DNA of 64,000 bases from Polycladomyces abyssicola (GTDB lineage Bacteria; Bacillota; Bacilli; Thermoactinomycetales; JIR-001). Under the pieces are notes generated by a model that had not been told where the DNA came from, did no database searches, and saw only the letters and a program-made list of their open reading frames with translations. The position numbers were made by a program, and so were the translations under genes. The stretch lies in NCBI RefSeq assembly GCF_018326425.1, contig NZ_AP024601.1, forward strand, positions 794,001-858,000. The letters run 5' to 3'. Shown one piece after another: positions 18,478-26,521 of this stretch. The stretch's first letter is position 1, and each line of letters opens with the position of its first letter.

Positions 18478-19140
18478 ATGCGTTTTCAACGAGTGTTAAA
18501 AAAGTCGTTGCTGTTGGTGACTGCAACGTTGGTAACGGTTGTGGCATTGCCCGTTGGGATCGGTCATGCCGCACCGCAACAGGTTACGGTGACACCGTCC
18601 AACGCAAATGCATACAGCATGGTCCAAAAAATATTCCTTCAATATGGAAACGATGGAATATTCACTCATAATAATGCTCAGAAACAAGCGATTGCTCAGC
18701 GTCAAACCGTTCCACAAAACAACAAACCAGCTCAAGCGAATCAAACCGAGTCGACTGCTTCCCTGGCTGACCGGATTATCCAAACTGGGGAAAAATACCT
18801 GGGGACTCCCTACAAATATGGAGCACCGTCCGGCCAGACTCGATACTTTGACTGCTCGTTGTTTGTACAAACGGTTTTCAAAGAGAACGGTATCAAACTT
18901 CCCCGTTCTAGCAGAGAGCAAGCGCGGATGGGTACGTATGTGCCACGGGGCCAACTGCAAAAAGGGGATCTCGTGTTCTTCACGGCTGGCCGTTCGGACG
19001 GGCAGATCGGTCACGTGGGAATTTACGCAGGCAACAACAAAATTCTGCACACGTACGGACCGGGTGGGGTGCGTTACGACAGCATGAGTACCCCCTGGTT
19101 GGACAAGACGTATGTCACGGCACGCCGCGTGATCCGATAA
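18478..19140 (+). CDS. Secreted NlpC/P60 family peptidoglycan endopeptidase
   Basis: 220 aa. A signal peptide (basic head, hydrophobic 9-28, cleavage near GHAA at about 31) is followed by a Gln/Asn-rich linker (about 35-93) and an NlpC/P60 domain with the catalytic triad Cys126 (FDCSLF), His179 (GHVGIYAG) and His191. Such enzymes cut gamma-D-Glu-diamino acid bonds in the wall peptide. No SH3 or LysM binding domain is present, so targeting must come from elsewhere. AAAAGGAGG precedes the ATG. It is divergent from the repeat-protein gene and ends at a strong terminator. Confidence 0.9.
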   Translation: MRFQRVLKKSLLLVTATLVTVVALPVGIGHAAPQQVTVTPSNANAYSMVQKIFLQYGNDGIFTHNNAQKQAIAQRQTVPQNNKPAQANQTESTASLADRIIQTGEKYLGTPYKYGAPSGQTRYFDCSLFVQTVFKENGIKLPRSSREQARMGTYVPRGQLQKGDLVFFTAGRSDGQIGHVGIYAGNNKILHTYGPGGVRYDSMSTPWLDKTYVTARRVIR

Positions 19141-19150
19141 GAAGCGGACA

Positions 19151-19182
19151 AGCCCTTTGTTCCCAGAACAAAGGGCTTTTGT
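19151..19182 (+). terminator. Terminator after NlpC/P60 gene
   Basis: AGCCCTTTGTT (19151-19161) pairs perfectly with AACAAAGGGCT (19167-19177); T run follows. Confidence 0.9.
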
Positions 19183-19208
19183 TGTGGATGCGTTTTATCG
19201 AAGTCGGA

Positions 19209-19676
19209 TCACCCCGTCACTTCCGAGGGGTCCCAATCGCCGCCTGCCAGCCACAAGGTCGGCTTGCCCGTGGGGCCGAGGAACAGACGAAACGCCACCA
19301 ATCCGGAGGAGAAGCACAATTTGAGGCTGGGGGTGTTATCACAGGCAACGCGGGTATATACTTTCCCCAGATCGTCGATTGCGTGACCAAGTAGGGCTTC
19401 CCCGATCCCCTTTTTTCGAAAGGCGGGATGTACGGCGATCATCGATTCGTCCAGCCCGTAACGCCCAAAGACGATGATGCCGATGGCCTGTTTGTTTTCA
19501 AAAGCAATGGAGACAAGTGTGCCTTCCGGATATTGTTCGCCCGATAGTTGTTGAAGCCAGCGAAGCGCTTTGTGCGTGATTCGTTTTTCTCCGTATTTCC
19601 GGAAAAAAGAGAGGATTTTGAGGCGGTGTCGAGATAATTGCCGGGGTGTGAGTATTTGTATATGCACGGCGGTCAT
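19209..19676 (-). CDS. GNAT family N-acetyltransferase
   Basis: 155 aa with the acetyl-CoA-binding core: AIGIIVFGRYG, DESMIAVHPAFRKKGIGEALL (the RxxGxG/A loop) and a downstream CDN-S-K-F helix. It starts with an ATGA overlap on the stop of the upstream ATP-grasp gene, so it is the last gene of a five-gene minus-strand operon. Its substrate is unknown. The operon context suggests acetylation of a spore-coat or ATP-grasp product; that is inference only. Confidence 0.8.
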   Translation of the reverse strand: MTAVHIQILTPRQLSRHRLKILSFFRKYGEKRITHKALRWLQQLSGEQYPEGTLVSIAFENKQAIGIIVFGRYGLDESMIAVHPAFRKKGIGEALLGHAIDDLGKVYTRVACDNTPSLKLCFSSGLVAFRLFLGPTGKPTLWLAGGDWDPSEVTG

Positions 19677-20989
19677 GCCTCCTTACTTTGCTTGAATCCG
19701 CTGAGATAGAGACAATAATGGATCAATCGAGCCAAGGACAGGTGCCGAATGTCCGGTTCGTCGAATTTCATTGGTTTGGCATTGGCTTCGAAGAACCATA
19801 ACCGCCCGTTTGGTTCGATCCCCAGATCCATCGACATTTCCCCCAGGTTGCATCGTTTTTCCGCCTCGATGTGGCGGGCGATCTTGAGTGCTGTCCGCTC
19901 GATCTCCTCACGGATCTCGGCCTGGCGCTCCCGAAATACGTTCCTTAAAACTTCATGAGCGGGTGCGATGGATCCACCCATGGGAACATGCGTGGAAATG
20001 GCCTCTAATCCGGCAACGCGAATGCCCAGGCCAGTGACTTGCCAGCATCCGGCTCCGTCTTTTTGCAACAACAGTCGCAGGTCAAATGGACTGTTGTGGT
20101 AGGTAGCCAAGGGAATGCCCTGTTGCAGGATGTATTTTCTTTGTTTCGTCAAGCTCTCCAGCAATCGCCGCAATGACCTGAAGTGAGTTTCATGGTATCG
20201 TTTCTTGCCATTTTTCGATTGTTGGATCACTTCATAACCTTTCGGCTCGCGAATGATACGGATCATATCCAACCCTGCCTTGCCGTCGACTGGTTTCAAA
20301 AACAGGATGGGATGGCGCCGAAATAAATGACGGCATTCGGTTCCGTTGCCCCATTGAACCGTTTCGGGCAGATAGAGTTGAGTCTTTTCGGATTTCATCA
20401 GGTATTCATACAACGTCCATTTATCGAAGAAACCGGGGTTAAACAGTTGAATCCCGGGCGTCTCCAAGAAGAATTGAATCGCGTCCTGCTCTTCATGACG
20501 TTGTTCCGAAAGGCGGTCGGGGATGCGGTTGTATACAATGTTGGGCATGGGCATGGTAGCCGGAATCCAGTGTGTTTTCTCCCCGTGATCGTCCAACAGA
20601 AAGCACCGTACGGAGGAAGCGTGGGGATGGATGCCGTGGGGGGTAACGACGAAAACAGTCACACCGATCTTGCGCCCCATCCGAATAATGTCAATAAAAT
20701 TGCGCTTGTTTCCCCGAAAGCCGCGATTCCCACCGGAGGTGAGGATGGCGACGAACGGTCCGGCTCTGTATTCGTTACGGCTGGTGGGCATCACCCAGGC
20801 GGGTGTGTATCGAGTGTTGCTACTGTCGGTTCTTCTCTGTACGACGGGAATTTTGGTTTTCCAGCGCGATCCCAAAACAACCGACAATTGTTCGGGCAAC
20901 GGTTTCGGCGAGTACCGCGGATGAGGGATGAACGCAACGGGGATGGTCGCATTTTGCCATGCCAACCAACCAGCATTCGCTAACGCCAC
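19673..20989 (-). CDS. YheC/YheD family ATP-grasp protein (fourth paralogue)
   Basis: 438 aa. YheC/YheD proteins are coat-associated in B. subtilis spores and have an ATP-grasp fold. Seen here: GPFVAILTSGG entry to the core (about 75), VDGKAGLDMIRI nucleotide loop, YILQQGI..FDLRLLLQKDGAGCWQ, and MSMDLGIEPNGRLWFFEANAKPMK with the metal-ligand Glu/Asn. The N-terminal domain is shortened relative to the first and third paralogues. The start is GTG 20989 with GAGAGAGGA 9 bases before it, 16 bases after the preceding gene. Fourth of five genes. Confidence 0.85.
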   Translation of the reverse strand: MALANAGWLAWQNATIPVAFIPHPRYSPKPLPEQLSVVLGSRWKTKIPVVQRRTDSSNTRYTPAWVMPTSRNEYRAGPFVAILTSGGNRGFRGNKRNFIDIIRMGRKIGVTVFVVTPHGIHPHASSVRCFLLDDHGEKTHWIPATMPMPNIVYNRIPDRLSEQRHEEQDAIQFFLETPGIQLFNPGFFDKWTLYEYLMKSEKTQLYLPETVQWGNGTECRHLFRRHPILFLKPVDGKAGLDMIRIIREPKGYEVIQQSKNGKKRYHETHFRSLRRLLESLTKQRKYILQQGIPLATYHNSPFDLRLLLQKDGAGCWQVTGLGIRVAGLEAISTHVPMGGSIAPAHEVLRNVFRERQAEIREEIERTALKIARHIEAEKRCNLGEMSMDLGIEPNGRLWFFEANAKPMKFDEPDIRHLSLARLIHYCLYLSGFKQSKEA

Positions 20990-21005
20990 CGATCAACATC
21001 CTCTC

Positions 21006-22385
21006 TCACACAAAATTGGCGAGTCTCAGGCTGTATTCTGTGATGTACCGGGCCGATTTGCGGCCGGCATCACGTAGGTCGGGGTGGAGAAAAATGTGGC
21101 GTCCCGGCTTGGCGTTGACCTCAAACAGCCATATTTGATGATTTCGATCGACGCCGATATCCAGTCCCAACTCGCCGAGGGGACCGTCAATTTGCTTTTC
21201 CAATACTTGAGCGATGCGAATGGAGGCTTCGTGGATCTCTTCTTTGACAAATTGCTCCTGATCACCGAATATCTTTTGCATCAGCGTGGAGGTGGAAAGC
21301 AACTGACCACCGGTTCGCACATGGGTGGTTACACTGCCGAAACCCGCCACTTTGGTGCCGATTGCAACCACCTGCCATTGACCGGATTTGTCTTTGTTCA
21401 TATGCACGCGAAAGTCGACCGGACGATCTTCGTACTTGATCAACCGAATGCCTTGTTGCACCAGATAACGTTCAAAACGGTGCAATTGCTTGCCGAAATA
21501 ATATAAGATCAGCTTATCGAGTGAATGAAAACGGTGCAGGATATTTTTGTCCCCTTCGCGGAACCGGCAGTAATATCCGTTTGTCGGATGCCAGGTGATA
21601 CGAAAGATACCGAGGCCCAGGCTGCCTCCGCTGGGCTTGAGATAGACCATTTGGTGTCGATTCAGCATTTCCTGGATTTTATCGATGGATGGGCAAAGAA
21701 CGGATTCAGGGATGAATTGAGCGGTTAGCGGATGATTGTGGAGCAATTCGTGAATGGACCATTTGTTGAAAAATCCTTGGTTGAAAACACGGCAAACGGT
21801 CAATGATTTCAACCGGGTAAGACATTGTTGGACGTGAGGCAATGATTCGGATTTGCGATTGGGTACGCGTTCATAAATCACATCGGGGAAAGGGGCTGTT
21901 AGTCGTTCCCAGTGAAAAGGCCCCATCTTGTCTTTTCGGAGGAACCAACCGCTGATCACGCCGCGCTGCCAATCGATCATTTCCGGAGTGAAAACATAGA
22001 AGTACGGTTTTTCATCCTGTCCGGCGACGAGGAAGTTGCGGAACAGTTGTGATCGGTTGCCGAACGGTGAAGCGGTGGAGCCAGTATAACCGGTTGTCAG
22101 TATGGCAAGAACCGGTCCAATTTTGATGCACCGATTTTGGAAAGTGACCCGTACCTCGCCGAAGTACGGAATACTGAGTTGTCGGGCGGTTGCAACCGGA
22201 AGATAAATGATCGGTTCACGCCGCCTAATGCTGATCACCTGTGTGATCAGCATTTTGTTTCCCAAAGAAATTTTGACGGATTGCCCGTTTTTGCATCCCC
22301 ATTTTTCCATCAGCGGTTGTGTGAGGATGACGGCTTTGGTTGGGGCATTGGACAAAGGAAGAATGCGGCAGATAATTGAACTCAT
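21006..22385 (-). CDS. YheC/YheD family ATP-grasp protein (third paralogue)
   Basis: 459 aa, with an N-terminal all-beta-looking domain (1-100), then GPVLAILTTGYTGS and an ATP-grasp core: SGGSLGLGIFRIT, YLVQQGIRLI..VDFRVHMNKDKSGQWQ, LGELGLDIGVDRNHQIWLFEVNAKPG. The last block holds the acidic and Asn residues that bind metal in ATP-grasp enzymes. ATG 22385 overlaps the stop of the second paralogue (ATGA), so translation is coupled. Confidence 0.87.
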   Translation of the reverse strand: MSSIICRILPLSNAPTKAVILTQPLMEKWGCKNGQSVKISLGNKMLITQVISIRRREPIIYLPVATARQLSIPYFGEVRVTFQNRCIKIGPVLAILTTGYTGSTASPFGNRSQLFRNFLVAGQDEKPYFYVFTPEMIDWQRGVISGWFLRKDKMGPFHWERLTAPFPDVIYERVPNRKSESLPHVQQCLTRLKSLTVCRVFNQGFFNKWSIHELLHNHPLTAQFIPESVLCPSIDKIQEMLNRHQMVYLKPSGGSLGLGIFRITWHPTNGYYCRFREGDKNILHRFHSLDKLILYYFGKQLHRFERYLVQQGIRLIKYEDRPVDFRVHMNKDKSGQWQVVAIGTKVAGFGSVTTHVRTGGQLLSTSTLMQKIFGDQEQFVKEEIHEASIRIAQVLEKQIDGPLGELGLDIGVDRNHQIWLFEVNAKPGRHIFLHPDLRDAGRKSARYITEYSLRLANFV

Positions 22386-23506
22386 CGTGACCCTCCTACT
22401 TGCCCGTCCAACAGAGCCCGGGCATATCGCATCGGTAACTCAATGGAACGACGTCGGATTTCTTTCTCACCGGTCAGCAGGAATACGCTGCGTCCAGGCT
22501 TGGAATTGACCTCCAACAGCCAAACACGGCCCTGGGGATCGACACCGACGTCCAAGCCCACTTCCACCATGCGACCGTGTCGCGCCTCGATCTGCATCGG
22601 CACTTGAGTAGACAACCATTCCAGCCTCTCCAGGATATGTGTTCGAAGTTCCGGTTCGTATTGGCGGGAGAAAAACCATTCGGCCTTAACAGCTTTCCCT
22701 CCCCCATGAAGATTGGACGTCAGTGTTTGCGGTTTGCCTACGCGAACAGCCATGCCCGTTCGGACCCAATCTCCTCTTTCACTTTTTTGTATCAGGATCC
22801 GAACGTCGAACGGTCGGCCATCTGTGGTACACAGCGGCAGATACGGTTGAACTACGTAACGGGTGCCTTGAGTGAATTGGGATATCCACTGCTCCATTTG
22901 GGAACGGTTGACCAAACGGTCATCAAACGTTCGATTGCCGCGTGTGCGCCCGTGTACGCGAATGCCGTCTTTTCCGGGAAGGATGGCCGCTACTCCTTGA
23001 CCGTGACTGCCGCCATTGGGTTTGATCACCGCGGAACGGTAGCGCCCTAGGATCGTGTATAAATCTTGCATGGTCGTAAGACGTCGGGTTTCCGGAAGAT
23101 GAGGTCGAAGATCGGGATCTTTGGCCAGAAACAGATAGGTTTGCCATTTTCCGCCCAGCGGCCGCCCCAAAAGGCGGATCTGGGGATCGGTTGCCAGCCT
23201 GTTGACGTAGGGTTTGTAGTCCAGATAGTGACGAGCGTTGGTATAGTAACACCGATCGTAAATCAAGTGGGGAAGCGGGTAGATTGCAGCGATCCATTGC
23301 CCTCGTCGAGTAGAATAGTGCCATGCTGAAACCGAACGCCGTGCCCAGTTGACGTCTTTGGGGCAAAAGACGATCACCCGGATTCCGACCTGCTGACCTT
23401 CCCGCGTCAATTGTTTGAAATAGGCGGTTTCATGAAAAGGCGGGGTTCCGCGCGTTTTACAAACGGTGATCCCCAGGGTGGGCGTTTTGTCATGATCACC
23501 GCTCAT
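22382..23506 (-). CDS. YheC/YheD family ATP-grasp protein (second paralogue, short form)
   Basis: 374 aa, lacking the N-terminal domain of its neighbours and starting directly at PTLGITVCKTRG, as in the shorter YheC type. The core has KPNGGSHGQGVAAI, YVVQPYLPL..PFDVRILIQKSERGDW and MVEVGLDVGVDPQGRVWLLEVNSKPG. ATG 23506 is chosen: AGGAGG lies 9 bases before it and it overlaps the previous stop as ATGA. An in-frame extension to 23596 would bury it in the upstream gene. Confidence 0.87.
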   Translation of the reverse strand: MSGDHDKTPTLGITVCKTRGTPPFHETAYFKQLTREGQQVGIRVIVFCPKDVNWARRSVSAWHYSTRRGQWIAAIYPLPHLIYDRCYYTNARHYLDYKPYVNRLATDPQIRLLGRPLGGKWQTYLFLAKDPDLRPHLPETRRLTTMQDLYTILGRYRSAVIKPNGGSHGQGVAAILPGKDGIRVHGRTRGNRTFDDRLVNRSQMEQWISQFTQGTRYVVQPYLPLCTTDGRPFDVRILIQKSERGDWVRTGMAVRVGKPQTLTSNLHGGGKAVKAEWFFSRQYEPELRTHILERLEWLSTQVPMQIEARHGRMVEVGLDVGVDPQGRVWLLEVNSKPGRSVFLLTGEKEIRRRSIELPMRYARALLDGQVGGSR

Positions 23507-24939
23507 CGGGCTTTCCTCCTGACAGGTTTGGTTTGCGGTGTATGTTTCATATTGCGGCGCTTCTTGGCGGCAGGAACTAAACCGCAGAGGTGGCAAGTGT
23601 AATCAATCAGCCGGGAGACGGACGGCCGTGTGGTCAGAGTGGGATTTGTCACTGTATCGTCCGTTTTGGACGGTTTGGAATTGATCTCCAGTAACCACAG
23701 TTTTCCCTGAATATCCAATGCCAGGTCGATTCCCAGTTCTGCGTAGTGACCGTCGGCCAACTGCTCGAATGTCTGGGCGATCTGTATGGCTTTGGCGCGA
23801 AGCTGGGCGGGAGTCGGCTTATTGGGAACCTGCAGGCTCAGCAGCACTTCTCCCGCTTTGCGTAACGTTCCGCCCCGAGCGAGATTGGATACGATGTCCT
23901 GATCATTGGCGACGCGTCCCACCGTGGACGTGACCGCCCATTCGCCGCGAATGTTCTTTTGCACCAAGACGCGGAAATCAATTGGACGCCCATTCTCTTT
24001 GACCAGCGTCAATCCTTGTTGAATGATATAGGGAGACCGTCTGATACGTCGTCGCAGGCACTTCATCGCTTCCGGGATTGAACGTACCGTTTGCGTCAGA
24101 TTGCGCGTCGCAGATGTGTATTGGCACGTGATGCCTCCACCATGGTTGGTGACGCGAATAATGCCGTTTCCCAGGCTGCCATTGGTCGGCTTCAGGTACA
24201 GACAGGGGTATTTCATCAACATGATCCGCAGGATATTGGGGGAAAAAGGATAAGTTTGAGGCAACATGGTTCGAATATCCGGGTCCTGTTTTAAAATGTC
24301 GTACACTTGTTGTTTGTCCAGAAAACGCTCGTTGAAAATAGAGACATGATGCTGATGGCGCAGTTGCTGGATTTTTTGTTGCAGTTGCGGTTGCGCTTCG
24401 ATGCGGCGGGATGTGATCCGGTTGTATACCACATCGGGCAGTGGAAGCAACGCCTTTTGCCACTGATTTTGCTCGTATACCCATCCCCGAACCGTTTTTT
24501 TCTCTAAAAGGATTTCTTCCGGTCGGAGGACGGCCACGACAACACCGCGATTTTTGCCGGCGAGGGTGCATTCCTCCAGGAAGCGGGTCATCGCTCCAAA
24601 AGGCTGGTCAATTTCGGTTTCCTGAACATGTTGGTTGATCAGGATGCCGAGAATAGGTCCGAATCGTAACACGCGTCCTTGCGGATCATATCGTACATGG
24701 GTGGACAGTTGTTGTGTCAGATGGAGGCGATGCGCCAGCGAAGCGCTGATGCGAATCAGAGGGCTTCGGGTTTGGGCCAATGCGACGAGACCTGTTCCGA
24801 CGGCCGAACCGAAGGCGGTCCAGATGGTGTGCTGCTGGAGATGGAGCTTTCGGGCCAGATGACGGCTGATGACCATGTTCATTTGCGGGGGAAAGTATCG
24901 GTTCGGCACGATTTGAATTTGTACGCGATGTTGCCCCAT
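23503..24939 (-). CDS. YheC/YheD family ATP-grasp protein (first paralogue)
   Basis: 478 aa and first gene of the operon. An N-terminal domain (1-93) is followed by GPILGILINQH and an ATP-grasp core with KPTNGSLGNGIIRVT, YIIQQGLTLV..PIDFRVLVQKNIRGEW and ELGIDLALDIQGKLWLLEINSKPSK. A basic C-terminal tail (AAKKRRNMKHTPQTKPVRRK) is unlike the other three. AAGGGGAT precedes the ATG. A sigma-K-type promoter stands 32 bases upstream, fitting the family's location in the spore coat. Confidence 0.87.
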   Translation of the reverse strand: MGQHRVQIQIVPNRYFPPQMNMVISRHLARKLHLQQHTIWTAFGSAVGTGLVALAQTRSPLIRISASLAHRLHLTQQLSTHVRYDPQGRVLRFGPILGILINQHVQETEIDQPFGAMTRFLEECTLAGKNRGVVVAVLRPEEILLEKKTVRGWVYEQNQWQKALLPLPDVVYNRITSRRIEAQPQLQQKIQQLRHQHHVSIFNERFLDKQQVYDILKQDPDIRTMLPQTYPFSPNILRIMLMKYPCLYLKPTNGSLGNGIIRVTNHGGGITCQYTSATRNLTQTVRSIPEAMKCLRRRIRRSPYIIQQGLTLVKENGRPIDFRVLVQKNIRGEWAVTSTVGRVANDQDIVSNLARGGTLRKAGEVLLSLQVPNKPTPAQLRAKAIQIAQTFEQLADGHYAELGIDLALDIQGKLWLLEINSKPSKTDDTVTNPTLTTRPSVSRLIDYTCHLCGLVPAAKKRRNMKHTPQTKPVRRKAR

Positions 24940-24970
24940 GACGATCCCCTTCCGCTGTATTTGGCTAATG

Positions 24971-24999
24971 TATCGTATGTAGGCATGTATATGCGGGTG
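24971..24999 (-). promoter_or_regulatory. Sigma-K-type promoter of the yheC/yheD operon
   Basis: On the minus strand CACC (24996-24999) is followed after 16 bases by CATACGATA (24971-24979). This fits the B. subtilis sigma-K consensus mACm-N16/17-CATAnnnTA at every defined position, and lies 32 bases before the start codon. Confidence 0.7.
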
Positions 25000-25047
25000 A
25001 AAAAAAGGGGCTTGCCTCCGGACAGCCTGCGTGGGCAGGGAGGGACT

Positions 25048-25075
25048 TTGTCTTATCCGGCAAACACGTTACAAT
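25048..25075 (+). promoter_or_regulatory. Sigma-A-type promoter of ytkL
   Basis: TTGTCT (25048-25053), 16-base spacer, TACAAT (25070-25075), about 70 bases before the start codon. Confidence 0.5.
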
Positions 25076-25145
25076 GATAGAGAAGTGACCAGGGTGTGTC
25101 CGGTCAATCATCAAAACCAGGAAAAGATCGGGAGGGAGCATCACT

Positions 25146-25841
25146 GTGAAAATCCTGTTTCACGGGCACAGCTGTTTTGAGTTGGAACACGGCGGCAAAC
25201 GCGTGATCATCGATCCGTTCTTGACAGGTAACCCGAAAGCGACTGCCAAACCCGAAGATATCCGCGTGGATGCCATTCTGCTGACCCACGGACACGGGGA
25301 TCATGTCGGCGACGCCCTCCAAATTGCCAAAGAAAACGACGCCACGATCATCGCACCGTTTGAATTGGCCACATGGTTGGGATGGCAAGGAGCCAAAGTG
25401 CATCCCTTGCACATCGGCGGAGGTAATACGTTTGATTTTGGTCGCGTGAAATTGACGCCGGCATTCCACGGCTCCGGCTTTGTCCGTGAAGATACGCGGG
25501 AAATCATCTATCTCGGTATGCCAGCCGGCTTGATCGTCACCATGGGCGACTTCACCATCTACCATGCGGGAGACACCGGTTTGTTCTCCGACATGAAGCT
25601 GATCGGTATGCAACACAAAATTGATGTGGCCATGCTGCCGATCGGGGACAATTTTACGATGGGACCCGAGGATGCGTTGTTGGCGGCCGAATGGGTGGGT
25701 GCCAAACGCGTGATTCCCATGCATTACAACACCTTCCCGTTGATTGAGCAGGATGCCGACGCTTTTGTGAAACGGTTGGAGAAGAAAGGCATCCGGGGCG
25801 TCATCCTGCAGAGCGGGGAATCGATCGATCTCACCCGATAA
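25146..25841 (+). CDS. ytkL: UPF0173 metal-dependent hydrolase YtkL
   Basis: 231-aa metallo-beta-lactamase-fold hydrolase. Metal ligands are visible in [12 protein letters not shown] (HxHxDH motif), in [10 protein letters not shown] and in [10 protein letters not shown]. The length and motifs match B. subtilis YtkL, whose substrate is unknown. GTG 25146 follows GGGAGGGAG. The gene is bracketed by a promoter and a terminator, so it is probably transcribed alone. Confidence 0.92.
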   Translation: MKILFHGHSCFELEHGGKRVIIDPFLTGNPKATAKPEDIRVDAILLTHGHGDHVGDALQIAKENDATIIAPFELATWLGWQGAKVHPLHIGGGNTFDFGRVKLTPAFHGSGFVREDTREIIYLGMPAGLIVTMGDFTIYHAGDTGLFSDMKLIGMQHKIDVAMLPIGDNFTMGPEDALLAAEWVGAKRVIPMHYNTFPLIEQDADAFVKRLEKKGIRGVILQSGESIDLTR

Positions 25842-25918
25842 AAAAATGTAAATGCGATGTAACCTGACTGTAATCTACTTCTATTACGATTAAAAACAGG
25901 ATGAAAACCCCCTTCATT

Positions 25919-25949
25919 GAGACGGAGCCACACCGTCTCTTTTTTTTTT
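25919..25949 (+). terminator. Terminator after ytkL
   Basis: GAGACGG/CCGTCTC perfect 7-bp stem with a 7-base loop and ten T residues. Confidence 0.92.
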
Positions 25950-26007
25950 GCATTCCGTACGAGGCCTGTACGTACAATGTAAAAACGGCGTGCGGGAGGG
26001 ATGGTGC

Positions 26008-26292
26008 ATGTTGCGGAACAAGCACGGCTTATCGCTGGTGTTGACGTTGACGATGATGTTGCTTGCGATTCCCCGTCTGCCGTTTTCCGCTGATTGGGGA
26101 TGGGGCTCATGGTTTGCCGTGTTGTGGACGTCATTGGCCGTACTCGTCGCGGCGGCCCATGGCTCGATGGCTTGGCGGACGGAGCGGGAGCGCGAGCGGC
26201 GGGAAGAGCGGGATCGGAGACAACGGTGGCTGGAAGCACAGCGGACATGGAACCACAGTCTGTCGGGCAGACAGAAGCGGCGTATGGGATAA
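26008..26292 (+). CDS. Small membrane protein with charged coiled tail
   Basis: 94 aa: basic N-terminus (MLRNKHG), two hydrophobic segments (about 8-23 and 30-52), then a strongly charged Arg/Glu-rich helix (RTERERERREERDRRQRW) ending in basic residues. ATG 26008 has GGGAGGG 7 bases upstream. It is followed 130 bases later by a terminator. No family is recognised. Confidence 0.6.
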   Translation: MLRNKHGLSLVLTLTMMLLAIPRLPFSADWGWGSWFAVLWTSLAVLVAAAHGSMAWRTERERERREERDRRQRWLEAQRTWNHSLSGRQKRRMG

Positions 26293-26420
26293 GAATGATG
26301 GGTGATCCTTTGCAGCAAACAACTGTGGAACGAAGCTGGAAACCGGAGGAAAAATGAACGCCTATGAGCGAAATATTGTGTTTCAGTTTGGAACGAAAAC
26401 TGTTACTTGGTAGAAAGATA

Positions 26421-26453
26421 AAGGAGAGTCTTAACTCTCCTTTTCTTTTTTTG
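26421..26453 (+). terminator. Terminator before ytoI
   Basis: AAGGAGAGT-CTTA-ACTCTCCTT, a 9-bp perfect stem with a long T-rich tail. Confidence 0.9.
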
Positions 26454-26477
26454 ACTGTATCTTATTTGGTGTATAAT
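26451..26477 (+). promoter_or_regulatory. Sigma-A-type promoter of ytoI
   Basis: TTGACT (26451-26456) and TATAAT (26472-26477). The spacer is 15 bases, shorter than ideal. It overlaps the T tail of the preceding terminator. Confidence 0.5.
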
Positions 26478-26521
26478 GTTATATAACAGGATCAACAAAT
26501 TGGGGGAAAGAAGGGTTGCGC

